Shown here in pieces: positions 17,841-26,552 of a DNA stretch of 64,000 bases. The notes under the pieces were generated by a model. It was not told where the DNA came from. It searched no databases and was given only the letters and a program-made list of their open reading frames with translations. The stretch comes from Leifsonia poae (GTDB lineage Bacteria; Actinomycetota; Actinomycetes; Actinomycetales; Microbacteriaceae), in assembly GCF_027921845.1 (NCBI RefSeq), contig NZ_BSEN01000006.1, positions 619,192 through 683,191 of the forward strand, in the 5' to 3' direction. Both the position numbers and the translations under genes were made by a program. Positions within the stretch are counted from its first letter, which is position 1, and every line of letters begins with the position of its first letter.

Positions 17841-18617
17841 ATGATCCTGAGAGACCGGCAGAACCGCATCATCAGCGCGCTCCGCGCCGACGGTGCTGCC
17901 TCGGTCAGGGAACTCGCTGTCGCTCTCGACGTGAGCGAGTCGACCATCCGGCGCGATCTCGAGATCCTCGACCGCAACGGCGAGCTCACCCGCACCTACG
18001 GCGGCGCGATGCTCAAACCGGGCACGACCGTCGAGGAGCACGGCGGCCAGGCCTGGGAGGGCGAGTTCGACGGCACCGCCGATGTCCACCTGAAGACCGC
18101 GATCGCCGACGCCGCGGCCGAGATGGTCGTGGACGGCAGCGTGATCATCCTCGACATCGGCACGACGACGCCCCTGCTCGCCCGCCGGCTGCGTGGTCGC
18201 GACATCACCGTCATCACCTCCAACCTCGCCGTATTCGACGAACTGCGCGACGACGAGGCGGTGCGCGTCGTGCTGCTCGGCGGCGTGGTGCGCCGCAACT
18301 ACCGCAGCCTCGTCGGATCGCTCGCCGAACTCGCGCTCAGCCAGATCAGCGCCGACGTGGTCTTCCTGAGCTGCACGGGCGTGCGCGCCAACGGGCACGT
18401 CGTCGACAACATGGCCGTCGAGGCCCCCATCAAGCAGTCGATGATCGCGGCGTCCGACAAGGTCGTGCTGCTCGCCAGCGAAGCCAAGTTCCCCGGCACC
18501 GGCGCCCTGCGCCTGTGCTCCCTCACCGATGTCGACGTGCTGGTCACCACCTCCGGCGCGCCGGAAGAGACGATCGCACTATGCCGCAATGCCGGCGGAG
18601 AGGTCACAGTCGTATGA
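17841..18617 (+). CDS. DeoR-family transcriptional regulator
   Basis: Repressor of 258 residues. The N-terminal helix-turn-helix (RDRQNRIISALRADG, then VSESTIRRDLEIL) is the DeoR signature, and the C-terminal domain has the phosphosugar-sensing fold with DIGTTT and LGGVVRRNYRSLVG segments. It overlaps the GH4 gene by four bases and is divergent from the kinase-importer operon, so it probably senses a sugar phosphate made by the kinase and controls both directions. Confidence 0.94.
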   Translation: MILRDRQNRIISALRADGAASVRELAVALDVSESTIRRDLEILDRNGELTRTYGGAMLKPGTTVEEHGGQAWEGEFDGTADVHLKTAIADAAAEMVVDGSVIILDIGTTTPLLARRLRGRDITVITSNLAVFDELRDDEAVRVVLLGGVVRRNYRSLVGSLAELALSQISADVVFLSCTGVRANGHVVDNMAVEAPIKQSMIAASDKVVLLASEAKFPGTGALRLCSLTDVDVLVTTSGAPEETIALCRNAGGEVTVV

Positions 18618-19972
18618 AGCTCTGCATTCTCGGAGGCGGCGGATTCCGCACCCCGTACGTGTACCAGGCCCTGCTGCGCGACACCGGTTCGCCGCGTGTC
18701 GAGGAGGTGGCGCTCTACGACGTGGACGAGGTGAGGCTCCACGCGATGGTCGCGATCCTGCGCGAACTCGCCGCCGACTTCCCGGATGCTCCAGTGCTGA
18801 AGCCGACGACCAGCCTCCACGAGGCGGTCGAGGGCAGCGACTACGTGTTCGCCGCGCTCCGGGTCGGCGGGCTCGAGGGTCGCCGTTGCGACGAGCACGT
18901 CGCCCTCGACCTGAACGTGCTGGGCCAGGAGACCACCGGTCCCGGCGGCCTCGCGTACGCCATCCGCACCGTGCCGGTCATGGTGGAGGCGGCTCGCGCC
19001 ATCCGGGATCTCGCACCGAACGCGTACGTGATGAACTTCACGAACCCGGCCGGCATCATCACCGAGGCCATGCAGTCGGTGCTCGGCGACCGCGTGCTCG
19101 GCATCTGCGACACCCCGTCCGGCCTCGGCCGTCGCGTCGCGGGCCTGATGGGGCTCGACCACACCCGCGTGCAGATGGACTACGTGGGGCTCAACCACCT
19201 GGGCTGGATGCGCCGCGTCATGTACGACGGCCGCGACCTGCTGCCGGAACTGCTCGCGGACGACGAGAAGCTGGGCCTGATGGAGGAGGGGCACGTCTTC
19301 GGCCTCGACTGGATCCGCTCGCTCGGCAGCATCCCCAACGAGTACCTGTACTACTACTACTTCAACCGGGATGCGGTGCGCACCATCATCGACTCGGGCG
19401 CGACCCGCGGCGACTTCCTCGCACGTTCGCAGACGGACTTCTACGCGCGCGCCGCGGCCGCCGGCGACGGCGTGGCCGAGCTCTGGCGCCAGACGGTCGA
19501 GCGCCGCAGCGCCAGCTACATGGCCGAGGCGAAGGGCGGCACGCAGGACGAGCCGACCCACACCCGCGAACGCGAGGCGGACCCGGCCCACCAGGGCTAC
19601 GCCGGCGTCGCGCTCGGTGTGATGGCCGCGATCAGCCGCAACGAGCCCCAGACGATGATCCTCAACGTGCGCAACCAGGGCACGATCAAGGGGCTGCCCG
19701 ACGACGCCGTCGTCGAGGTTCCGACGATGGTCGACGCGAACGGTGTCCACCCCCTCTCGACGTCGCAGCCAGACCTCCACCAGCTCGGTCTGATGTCGCA
19801 GGTGAAGGACGTCGAGCGGCACACCATCGCGGCGGCGCTCACCGGCTCGAAGGACGAGGCGCTCAAGGCGTTCGCCCTGCACCCGCTGGTCGACAGCGTG
19901 ACGGTCGCCCGCGGGTTGCTGGCCGGGTACATCGAGCGCATCCCCGAGGTCGCGGCGGTGCTCACGCGCTGA
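18614..19972 (+). CDS. GH4 glycosidase (6-phospho-beta-glucosidase type)
   Basis: NAD- and metal-dependent family 4 glycoside hydrolase, 452 residues, normal length. The N-terminal dinucleotide fold starts CILGGGGFRTPYVYQAL; NFTNPAG, GICDTP (Cys165) and GLNHLGW (His195) supply the metal-binding and substrate residues. Most GH4 members of this type cleave 6-phospho-glucosides delivered by a PTS, but here the partner is an ABC importer plus a PfkB kinase, so the kinase may supply the 6-phospho group. That route is inference. Confidence 0.93.
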   Translation: MKLCILGGGGFRTPYVYQALLRDTGSPRVEEVALYDVDEVRLHAMVAILRELAADFPDAPVLKPTTSLHEAVEGSDYVFAALRVGGLEGRRCDEHVALDLNVLGQETTGPGGLAYAIRTVPVMVEAARAIRDLAPNAYVMNFTNPAGIITEAMQSVLGDRVLGICDTPSGLGRRVAGLMGLDHTRVQMDYVGLNHLGWMRRVMYDGRDLLPELLADDEKLGLMEEGHVFGLDWIRSLGSIPNEYLYYYYFNRDAVRTIIDSGATRGDFLARSQTDFYARAAAAGDGVAELWRQTVERRSASYMAEAKGGTQDEPTHTREREADPAHQGYAGVALGVMAAISRNEPQTMILNVRNQGTIKGLPDDAVVEVPTMVDANGVHPLSTSQPDLHQLGLMSQVKDVERHTIAAALTGSKDEALKAFALHPLVDSVTVARGLLAGYIERIPEVAAVLTR

Positions 19973-20020
19973 GCGCCGAGCGCCGAGCGCAGCGCGCCCA
20001 CCGGCGGTACCCTGGTGTGC

Positions 20021-20380
20021 GTGACCGAATCGCGACTCTCCGCAATGCCCTTCGCGCGGATCTACCCGCTCTACGTCACAAAAGTGGAGCGCAAGGGCAA
20101 GAGCCAGGACGACCTCGACCGGGTCGTCACCTGGCTCACCGGCTACACGAAGCAGGGTCTGGACGACGTCATCGCCGACGGCTCCGACCTCGCGACGTTC
20201 TTCGCGGAGGCCCCGGCGATGAACCCCCACGTGTCGCTCATCACGGGAGTGATCTGCGGCGTCCGCGTGGAGGAGATCGAGGATCCGCTGATGCAGAAGA
20301 TCCGCTACATGGACAAGCTGGTCGACGAGCTGGCGCGTGGCAAGAAGATGGAGTCCATCCTGCGAGGCTCGACCGCCTGA
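20021..20380 (+). CDS. DUF2200 family protein
   Basis: 119-residue conserved protein of unknown function. It matches the DUF2200 pattern: RIYPLYVTKVERKGKSQ, WLTGYT, FFAEAP, a central NPHVSLITGVICGVRVEEIEDPLM segment and a final MDKLVDELARGKKM. No membrane or signal segment. The GTG at 20021 lies just after a TACCCT -10-like box, suggesting a leaderless message; ATG at 20045 is the alternative start. Its stop codon sits in the first unit of a 20-bp tandem duplication. Confidence 0.85.
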   Translation: MTESRLSAMPFARIYPLYVTKVERKGKSQDDLDRVVTWLTGYTKQGLDDVIADGSDLATFFAEAPAMNPHVSLITGVICGVRVEEIEDPLMQKIRYMDKLVDELARGKKMESILRGSTA

Positions 20381-20410
20381 GACTCAGTGCGACCGCCTGA
20401 GACTCAGTGC
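20371..20410. repeat. exact 20-bp tandem duplication across two gene ends
   Basis: GACCGCCTGAGACTCAGTGC occurs twice in a row (20371-20390, 20391-20410). The first unit carries the DUF2200 stop and the second carries the stop and last codons of the convergent sigma factor gene. Confidence 0.95.
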
Positions 20411-21327
20411 GACGGGCGCCGCGCCTCGTTCGCCTCGCGCACCACGGCCCACGCATCGGCGACCGGTCCCAGGTGGCCGAGCTTGTCCGGGTTGATCACG
20501 GTCCGGATGGTCTGGATGCGGCCGTCGACGACATCGAGGGTCCAGGTGTTCACGACCTCGTTGTTGCGGTCGCGGAAGATCGCGCCCGGCTGGCCGTTCA
20601 GGCTGTGCGGTTCGAGTGTTCCGCCGATCTGGAAGAACAGCGGCATCATCGAGGCCAGCACACGCGAGACCTTGTCCGCGCCGGACACGGCCCTCGCCCA
20701 CTGAGGTGCCTTGCCTCCGCCGTCGCCGAGCATCTGCACGTCGGCGGCCAGCAGGTCGGTGAGCCCCTCGACCTGGCCGTCGCGGATGGCCTCCAGGAAC
20801 CGCGACGCGAGCTCGTCCCGCGCACGCCGGTCCGCCTCGAACCGGGGGCGTCCCTCATCCATGTGGCGTCGTGCGCGCACCGCGAGCTGGCGGCACGCGG
20901 CCTCCGAACGTCCGACGGCCGACGCGATCTCGGGGAAGTCGAACGCGAACACCTCGCGCAGCACGAAGACGGCCCGCTCCAGTGGGGTGAGCTGCTCGAG
21001 CAGCAGCAACGCCGCCATCGATACCGAGTCGGCAAGTTCGGCTGCACGCTCGGGATCCTCGTACGGATCGGACGCCAGCGGCTCGGGGAACCAGGTGCCG
21101 ACGTACTCCTCGCGCCGTACCCTGGCCGACCGGAGCACGTCGATCGAGACGCGGGTCACGATCGCCGACAGATACGCCTTGGCCGAGGTGGGTGTGGTCG
21201 CCGCGCCCGAGTAGCGCAGCCAGGTCTCCTGCACGGCGTCCTCGGCCTCGCTCACCGTCCCGAGGAGCCGGTAGGCGATCGAGAAGAGCAGCGGTCGCAG
21301 GTCCTCGAACTCCTCGAGCCGCGTCAT
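20404..21327 (-). CDS. sigJ: ECF41-type sigma factor with fused SnoaL-like domain
   Basis: Extracytoplasmic-function sigma factor of 307 residues. Sigma region 2 (AEDAVQETWLRY) and region 4 (TPLERAVFVLREVFAFDFPEIA) are followed by a C-terminal SnoaL-like domain. The group ECF41 marks are all visible: WFPEPL (79-84), DGGGK (202-206) and NPDKL (279-283). In this group the extra domain regulates the sigma factor and the gene is usually next to a redox or epimerase gene, as here. It overlaps the epimerase gene by four bases. Confidence 0.93.
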   Translation of the reverse strand: MTRLEEFEDLRPLLFSIAYRLLGTVSEAEDAVQETWLRYSGAATTPTSAKAYLSAIVTRVSIDVLRSARVRREEYVGTWFPEPLASDPYEDPERAAELADSVSMAALLLLEQLTPLERAVFVLREVFAFDFPEIASAVGRSEAACRQLAVRARRHMDEGRPRFEADRRARDELASRFLEAIRDGQVEGLTDLLAADVQMLGDGGGKAPQWARAVSGADKVSRVLASMMPLFFQIGGTLEPHSLNGQPGAIFRDRNNEVVNTWTLDVVDGRIQTIRTVINPDKLGHLGPVADAWAVVREANEARRPSH

Positions 21328-22256
21328 GCGAGGCCCTTCGCGAAGCCATCGCGCCACGACGGGTAGTGCAGTCGCCAGCCGAGGTCGCGTTTCGCCTTCG
21401 TGTTGGAGAACGCGCGACCCTCGGTCATCATGATGACCGCGGCCTCGCCGGCGAGCATCCCGGCCAGCCAGACGGGCACCCGCATGGGCGGCTTCCCCCC
21501 GGCACTCGCCGCGAGGAACGGCAGCCAGTCGTTGGCGGCGGCCGGTTCGTCGTCGACGATGTTGAAGACGCCCGTTGCACGCTGCTCGACGGCCAGCACC
21601 GTAGCCCCGGCCGCGTCATCCAGATGAAGCCAGGAGCTGTGCCCCTCGCCGTTGCCGACGAGCGGGTACTGCCGCTTGCGAACCATTTCGACCTGATCGT
21701 CGGTCGCGCCGGGGCCGTAAAGTGACCCGTACCGGAGTGCCGCGCCGCCCGCTCTGAGCACCGCGTCCTCCAGGTGCCGGATGGCCGCCGACTGCGCGTG
21801 CATGATCGTCCCCTCTCCCGGGTCGAGGGGCTCGTCCTCGGTCTTCACCCAGCCCCCCGACCGCATCCCGTTCCAGCTACCGTAGCTCTGCGCGACGACG
21901 TGGTCCACGCCGGTTGCCTCTGCCGCGGCGAGCAGGTGGTCCGTCCCCTCGGTGCGCAGCCGGTTGGTGAGCGCGAACCAGCGGTCGATGTGTTTGAGGT
22001 CGGGCTTTCCGGCGTGATCGACGCCGATCGCCGTCATCTGGTGCACGATGACATCCGGATGCGCGGCGGCGACCGCCTCGCCGACCGAGGCGCCATCCAG
22101 CCCGTCCATGACGACCGCCTCCGCGCCGAGGCGCCGCAGCAGCTCCAGCTTCGCCGGGCTGGTCGTGGTCGCCGTCACCTGATGGCCGCGGGCCACCAGC
22201 TGCGGCACCAGCCGTCGCCCCACCACTCCTGCGCCTCCTGCCACGAACACGCGCAT
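21324..22256 (-). CDS. NAD-dependent epimerase/dehydratase-like protein
   Basis: Extended short-chain dehydrogenase fold, 310 residues, starting MRVFVAGGAGVVGRRLVPQL with the GxxGxxG nucleotide motif. MAQ-type catalytic segments are weak (QSYGSWNG), so this is an atypical member, perhaps acting on an activated or oxidised substrate. ATG at 22256 has GGAGAGG upstream; a GTG at 22265 is possible. First gene of the sigma-factor operon, directly behind an ECF41 promoter. Confidence 0.88.
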   Translation of the reverse strand: MRVFVAGGAGVVGRRLVPQLVARGHQVTATTTSPAKLELLRRLGAEAVVMDGLDGASVGEAVAAAHPDVIVHQMTAIGVDHAGKPDLKHIDRWFALTNRLRTEGTDHLLAAAEATGVDHVVAQSYGSWNGMRSGGWVKTEDEPLDPGEGTIMHAQSAAIRHLEDAVLRAGGAALRYGSLYGPGATDDQVEMVRKRQYPLVGNGEGHSSWLHLDDAAGATVLAVEQRATGVFNIVDDEPAAANDWLPFLAASAGGKPPMRVPVWLAGMLAGEAAVIMMTEGRAFSNTKAKRDLGWRLHYPSWRDGFAKGLA

Positions 22257-22298
22257 CTGCTCCACCTCTCCGTTCTCGTCGAATCCTCCATTCCCCTA

Positions 22299-22325
22299 GA
22301 CGACACAGCCCGCCCGCCTGTGACA
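22299..22325 (-). promoter_or_regulatory. ECF41 sigma promoter
   Basis: On the minus strand TGTCACA (22325-22319) is followed 16 bases later by CGTC (22302-22299). This is the -35/-10 pair described for ECF41 promoters, placed about 43 bp ahead of the epimerase start, so the sigma factor probably activates its own operon. Confidence 0.75.
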
Positions 22326-22472
22326 CCCCCGCCCACTCGCCGGCGGCGGGCGCGGCGGCAGGACGAGAATGACGAGAATGTCGAGAGATGTCGAATGGCA
22401 CGGCCGCCGTTCGACGTGCAGACGTACGGCACCACCGACGCGCCCGACAGGGCCGATCCGAAGGGACCACCC

Positions 22473-22802
22473 ATGAAGTACATGATGTTCGTCGTCACCG
22501 ACCCCACGCCCGACAGCCCCAGCGACGAGTCGGATGTCGACCTGTGGGTCGACGAGCTCGACGCCAGCGGCAAACGCGTGATCGGCGAGGTGCTCGAGAA
22601 GCCGGCCAACTCGAAGGTCGTGCGCGTGCGCGACGGCAAGCGCTACGTCACCGACGGCCCGTTCACCGAGACCAAGGAGTGGATCTGCGGGTTCGACATC
22701 CTCGAGTGCGACAGCATGGACGAGGCGATCGAGATCGCGTCGCGGCACCCGATGGCGCGCAACGGTCAGCTCGAACTGCGGCCGTTCATGGTGTGGGAAT
22801 GA
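22473..22802 (+). CDS. YCII-related (DGPF) protein
   Basis: 109-residue protein of the YCII-related family: MKYMMFVVTD opening, then VTDGPFTETKEWICGFDILE and SMDEAIEIASRHP. Such DGPF proteins are frequent companions of ECF sigma factors; function is unknown, though the fold resembles small dehydrochlorinase-like enzymes. Divergent from the sigma-factor operon. Two GACGAGAAT copies lie upstream. Its last 17 bases overlap the convergent ROK kinase gene. Confidence 0.88.
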   Translation: MKYMMFVVTDPTPDSPSDESDVDLWVDELDASGKRVIGEVLEKPANSKVVRVRDGKRYVTDGPFTETKEWICGFDILECDSMDEAIEIASRHPMARNGQLELRPFMVWE

Positions 22803-23778
22803 CGGCTCGCCACTCGTCGGCGACCGCCTCGAGCCCGGCCGCGCGGAAGGCGAGGATCGCCGCGCCCGTGCGTCCGGCATCCCCGCCGAGTTCGCTGCGG
22901 ACCACGCGGGGCCGCTCGCGCCAGGCCAGCCCCGCGGACATCCGGGCCGTGAGCGGGATCATCAGCGCATCGCCGGCGCGGGAGAATCCTCCGCCGAGCA
23001 CGATCACCTCGGGGTCGAGCAGCAGGGTCAGGATGTTGAGGCCCTGAGCGAGCACGTCGACCGCCCGCGTCCAGACGCGGTCGGCGACGGCGTCGGAGCC
23101 GAGACGCGCGACGATCTCGCGCGAACTCAGGGCGGGCCCGCCCGCTGCGGCGTAGCGTCGGGCGAGGCCGGCGCCGGAGACGTAGACCTCGAGGCATCCG
23201 CGTTGACCGCAGGTGCACTGCTCGCCGTCGATGACGACAGGGATGTGCCCGAATTCTCCGGCCGCGCCGGTGGCGCCCGTGACGGTGCCGCCCGCGGTCA
23301 CGAGGGCGGCGGCCACGCCGGTGCCGATCGGCACGAGGACGAAGTCGCCGGTTCCGCGGGCCGCGCCGATCAGCCGCTCGGCAACGCCTGCCGCGCGCAC
23401 GTCGTGGCCGAGCGCGACCGGCACGTCGAGCGCGTCGCGCAGGGCATCCCGCAGCGGCACATCCCGCCAGTCCAGGTTCGACGCGTAGCGCACGATCCCG
23501 CGCTCCTCGTCGATCATCCCCGGGGTCGCGACGCCGGCGCCGACGACGCGGCAGCCCAGGCCGGATGCGCTCTCGCCCAGGTCGCGGAACAGCGAGATCA
23601 GGGCCCCGACGACCTCGGATGCCGGGGTCGGTCTGGTGAGCTCGACCAGCGTCTCCCCGCGGTCCGACACGACAGCGCCCTTCATCGCCGTGCCGCCAAG
23701 GTCGACCGCGAGCACCGCGGTGCCGGCTCCCCGCTCGTGCGTCAGCAGCAGGCTCCGCGCGCCCTCCGCCCCGCTCAT
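22786..23778 (-). CDS. ROK-family sugar kinase
   Basis: Cytoplasmic sugar kinase of the ROK family, 330 residues. AVDLGGTAMKG near residue 25 is the phosphate-binding loop, GTGVAAALV and AGEFGHIPV surround the active site, and CTCGQRGCLE is the ROK zinc motif. There is no N-terminal helix-turn-helix, so it is an enzyme, not a regulator; glucose, N-acetylmannosamine or a related sugar are possible substrates. It overlaps the CutC-like gene by four bases, the last gene of the amino-acid importer operon. Confidence 0.92.
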   Translation of the reverse strand: MSGAEGARSLLLTHERGAGTAVLAVDLGGTAMKGAVVSDRGETLVELTRPTPASEVVGALISLFRDLGESASGLGCRVVGAGVATPGMIDEERGIVRYASNLDWRDVPLRDALRDALDVPVALGHDVRAAGVAERLIGAARGTGDFVLVPIGTGVAAALVTAGGTVTGATGAAGEFGHIPVVIDGEQCTCGQRGCLEVYVSGAGLARRYAAAGGPALSSREIVARLGSDAVADRVWTRAVDVLAQGLNILTLLLDPEVIVLGGGFSRAGDALMIPLTARMSAGLAWRERPRVVRSELGGDAGRTGAAILAFRAAGLEAVADEWRAVIPTP

Positions 23779-24581
23779 GCAGCCGCTCCTTCTCCGCCGT
23801 CGCCGAGTTCGCGTCCGTCGCCGAGTTCGCGTCCGTCGCCGCGCCCGAGAGCATCCAGCAGCTCGCGCACGATCGCCTCCGACGTCGCGATGCGCACGCC
23901 CGAGTCGTAGACCGAGGCCGCCGTGCCCACAGCACGCGACGCGCTCGGGATCGCCGTCGCCGCACGCAGGTGCACCTCGGCGACGCCCGTACGGCGCACG
24001 ACCTCGGCCGCATTCGCCGCGCGCACCCCGCCGCCGGCGAGGATCGCGATGCGGCCGTCCGCACGCGCGACGAGTGCGGCCAGCGTCTCTGCGCCCTCCA
24101 GCGCCGAGGCCGCTCCGCCCGAGGTCAGCACGCGCGCGACGCCGAGCGCGATCAGCTCGTCGAGGGAGGCGTCGAGGTCCGGCGTCTGGTCGAACGCCTT
24201 GTGGAAGGTGACGGACGAGTCGCCGGCCGCGTCGAGCATCCGGCGCGTGGCATCCGTGTCGATCGTGCCGTCGGGGCGCAGCGCGCCGACCACGAAGGCG
24301 AGGGGTACGTGCGAGGGGTTCGGCAGCTGCCGCATCGCCCGGATGTCGTCGACCATGGCGTCGACCTCCGCCGCGCTGTACACGAAGTCGCCCGCTCGCT
24401 GCCGGATGAGCACGTTGATCCCGATCGAGCGGGCCGAACGCAACGCCGTCGCGACCGTGCCGATGCTGGGGGTGATGCCGCCGTCGCCGAGCGACGCGCA
24501 GAGCTCGACGCGGTCGGCACCGGCGCGCTCGGCCGCCGGTACGCCGTCGAGGTCGTCGAGGCAGATCTCGACGAGGGTCAC
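23775..24581 (-). CDS. CutC-family protein
   Basis: 268-residue TIM-barrel protein of the CutC family. EICLDDLDG, RVELCASLGDGGITPS, VLIRQRAGDFVYS and HKAFDQTPD-type segments match the family. CutC was named for copper homeostasis, but that role is weakly supported and an enzymatic role is likely; its place between an asparaginase and a sugar kinase fits catabolism. The last 25 residues are a simple repeat of GDGREL units encoded by repeated GTCGCCGAGTTCGCGTCC, probably a slippage tail. Confidence 0.9.
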   Translation of the reverse strand: MTLVEICLDDLDGVPAAERAGADRVELCASLGDGGITPSIGTVATALRSARSIGINVLIRQRAGDFVYSAAEVDAMVDDIRAMRQLPNPSHVPLAFVVGALRPDGTIDTDATRRMLDAAGDSSVTFHKAFDQTPDLDASLDELIALGVARVLTSGGAASALEGAETLAALVARADGRIAILAGGGVRAANAAEVVRRTGVAEVHLRAATAIPSASRAVGTAASVYDSGVRIATSEAIVRELLDALGRGDGRELGDGRELGDGGEGAAA

Positions 24582-25594
24582 GCGACGCGCTCCAGTGCCG
24601 TCGCCAGGTCGTGGCCGACCTCGATCGAACCGACAGGGACGCCGCCGCCGAGCACGGGCAGGTCGGTGAGCGCGGTCGCGCCCGACACATTCGTTCCGAG
24701 CGCCTCGAGCACGCGCAGAGAGAGCAGGGTCGTCGCGCGCGGGCTGCCGTCGACGATCTTCATCGACACCGCGGTGCCGTCCGCCGCCGCGACACCGATG
24801 ACGCCCTCGGCGCCGCCCTTCGCAAGGGCTCCCGGCACGGTCTCCATCAGCGTCGAGTTCTGGTGACCGGAACCGCCGACAAAGAACGGATGCTCGCGCA
24901 TGGCGGCGGCGACCAGGCCGGCGGGCGAGTCGGCGTCCGCCTGAACGAGCGCACGGAAGGCCTGCGCGACACCGCGAACGGTCGTGCCGAACAGCGGGGC
25001 GCCGCAGCCGTCGATCGCGTCGTGGCCGACCGGCACTCCGGTGAGCTCTGCCATCGTCGAGCGCACGTGCTGCTGCAACGGATGCGCGGTCTCGAGATAG
25101 TCGTGCGTCGACCAGCCGTTGACCGCGCAGGCGAGCAGCATCGCCGCATGCTTGCCCGAGCAGTTCATCCGGATGCGGGCACGCGGCTCGCCCGCGCGCA
25201 CCAGGCGTTCGAAGGTCCCCTCGTCTTCCGGGCGGTCGACGGGACAGCCCAGCGCCGATTCGTCGAGCCCGGCACGTTCGAGGATCGCGCGGACGACGCG
25301 CACGTGCTCGTCCTCTCCGGTGTGACTTCCGGCGGCGATCGCGAGTTCCGGCCCGGCGAGGGGAGCGCCGGCGGTCAGGCAGGCGAGTGCCTGCAGGGGC
25401 TTCACCGTCGAGCGCGGCAGCACCACGGCATCCGGCAGACCCAGCTCGAGCAGGGGAGCGCCCGAGGGGCCGACGGCCACCAGGGAGCCGAAGTGACGGC
25501 TCTCGATCAGCCCGGAACGGGTCACGACCGCGAGCTCGGCGAGCGCGGCGACCGTGGGATCGATGGGATCGGCGAGGCCGGTGGAGTCAGACAT
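24578..25594 (-). CDS. L-asparaginase II family (class 3) enzyme
   Basis: Asparaginase of the Rhizobium AnsA/ReAV family, 338 residues. The SxxK active-site pair is RSTVKPLQ (Ser62, Lys65), and the zinc-site motifs MNCSGKHAAML and DGCGAPLF are in place. No signal peptide, so cytoplasmic. It overlaps the importer permease gene by 8 bp and the CutC-like gene by 4 bp. The family hydrolyses asparagine; next to a sugar kinase it could act on an N-substituted asparagine, which is inference. Confidence 0.93.
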   Translation of the reverse strand: MSDSTGLADPIDPTVAALAELAVVTRSGLIESRHFGSLVAVGPSGAPLLELGLPDAVVLPRSTVKPLQALACLTAGAPLAGPELAIAAGSHTGEDEHVRVVRAILERAGLDESALGCPVDRPEDEGTFERLVRAGEPRARIRMNCSGKHAAMLLACAVNGWSTHDYLETAHPLQQHVRSTMAELTGVPVGHDAIDGCGAPLFGTTVRGVAQAFRALVQADADSPAGLVAAAMREHPFFVGGSGHQNSTLMETVPGALAKGGAEGVIGVAAADGTAVSMKIVDGSPRATTLLSLRVLEALGTNVSGATALTDLPVLGGGVPVGSIEVGHDLATALERVA

Positions 25595-26552
25595 TCGCGG
25601 CTTTCGTGTGATCGGCCGCCGGCAGTGCCGGCAGGTTCGGAAGCGGGGAGGTGCGCCGGCGCGAGCCGCGCTGCAGCCGCGACGCCAGGGCGGAGAGACT
25701 GCCGTTGACCACCAGGTAGATGAAGGTCACGGCGATGTAGGTCGGGATCAGCAGGTGCAGGTAGGAGGCGAGCACCTGGCCGCGGTAGAGGAGCTCGGTG
25801 AAGGCGACGATGTAGCCGAGCGAGGTGTCCTTCAGCAGGCTGACCAGCTGGGTGACGAGCGACGGGGCGACGTTGCGCAGAGCCTGGGGCAGCACCACGA
25901 AGCGCGTCGCCTGCCACGACCGCAGGCCGAGGCTCAGGGCCGCCTCGCGCTGGCCGCGCGGCAGGCTGGCGACGCCGGCGCGCACGATCTCGGCGAAGAC
26001 CGCCGAGTTGGCGATCGTCAGGGGCACGACCAGCTTCCACAGCGTCGGCAGGTTGATGCCGATCTGCGGGAGCCCGAAGAGCATCAGGTAGATCATCAGC
26101 AGCACCGGCACGGTGCGCGCGATCTCGATGTACGCGGAGCAGAGCCAGCGCAGCCAGCGTTGGTTGCTCATCCGGCCGAGGGCGAGCAGCACGCCGAAGA
26201 GGCCGCCGAGCACCGCCACGATCGCGGCCGCCTCGAGCGTTCCGAGCAGTCCGACCAGCAGGTACTGCCAGATCGCCCACTCGGTGAACGGCGCCCAGCG
26301 CTCCGGAGCGAACTGGCCGTGCGACGCGAACTGCCAGAGCCCGAGGCCGATCACGATCGCGAAGACGGCGCAGCTCACGATCGAGCCGAGCAGGATGTTG
26401 CGCTTGCCGCGCGGACCCGGCTGGTCGTAGATGAAGGAGGCGGCATAGGAGCGCTTGCCGGTACGCGAGGAGCGGGCGCGCGAGGAACGACGTGCGCGAT
26501 CCGGTCGGCCTGGCGTCTGGTTCGGCCGGTCGGGGATGAGCTGGGCGGTCAT
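25587..26552 (-). CDS. polar amino-acid ABC permease (second)
   Basis: Membrane permease of the HisMQ/GlnP family, 321 residues with an extra basic N-terminal tail of about 45 residues (SSRARSSRTGKRS). About five to six membrane segments follow, with the family coupling loop SLPRGQREAALSLGLRSWQ. Overlaps the first permease gene by four bases. Confidence 0.93.
   Translation of the reverse strand: MTAQLIPDRPNQTPGRPDRARRSSRARSSRTGKRSYAASFIYDQPGPRGKRNILLGSIVSCAVFAIVIGLGLWQFASHGQFAPERWAPFTEWAIWQYLLVGLLGTLEAAAIVAVLGGLFGVLLALGRMSNQRWLRWLCSAYIEIARTVPVLLMIYLMLFGLPQIGINLPTLWKLVVPLTIANSAVFAEIVRAGVASLPRGQREAALSLGLRSWQATRFVVLPQALRNVAPSLVTQLVSLLKDTSLGYIVAFTELLYRGQVLASYLHLLIPTYIAVTFIYLVVNGSLSALASRLQRGSRRRTSPLPNLPALPAADHTKAANV

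Noticed and set aside
23800..23850. CRISPR-like short repeats in the CutC gene end
   Set aside because: They are in-frame 18-base direct repeats without spacers, best explained by slippage in a protein tail.
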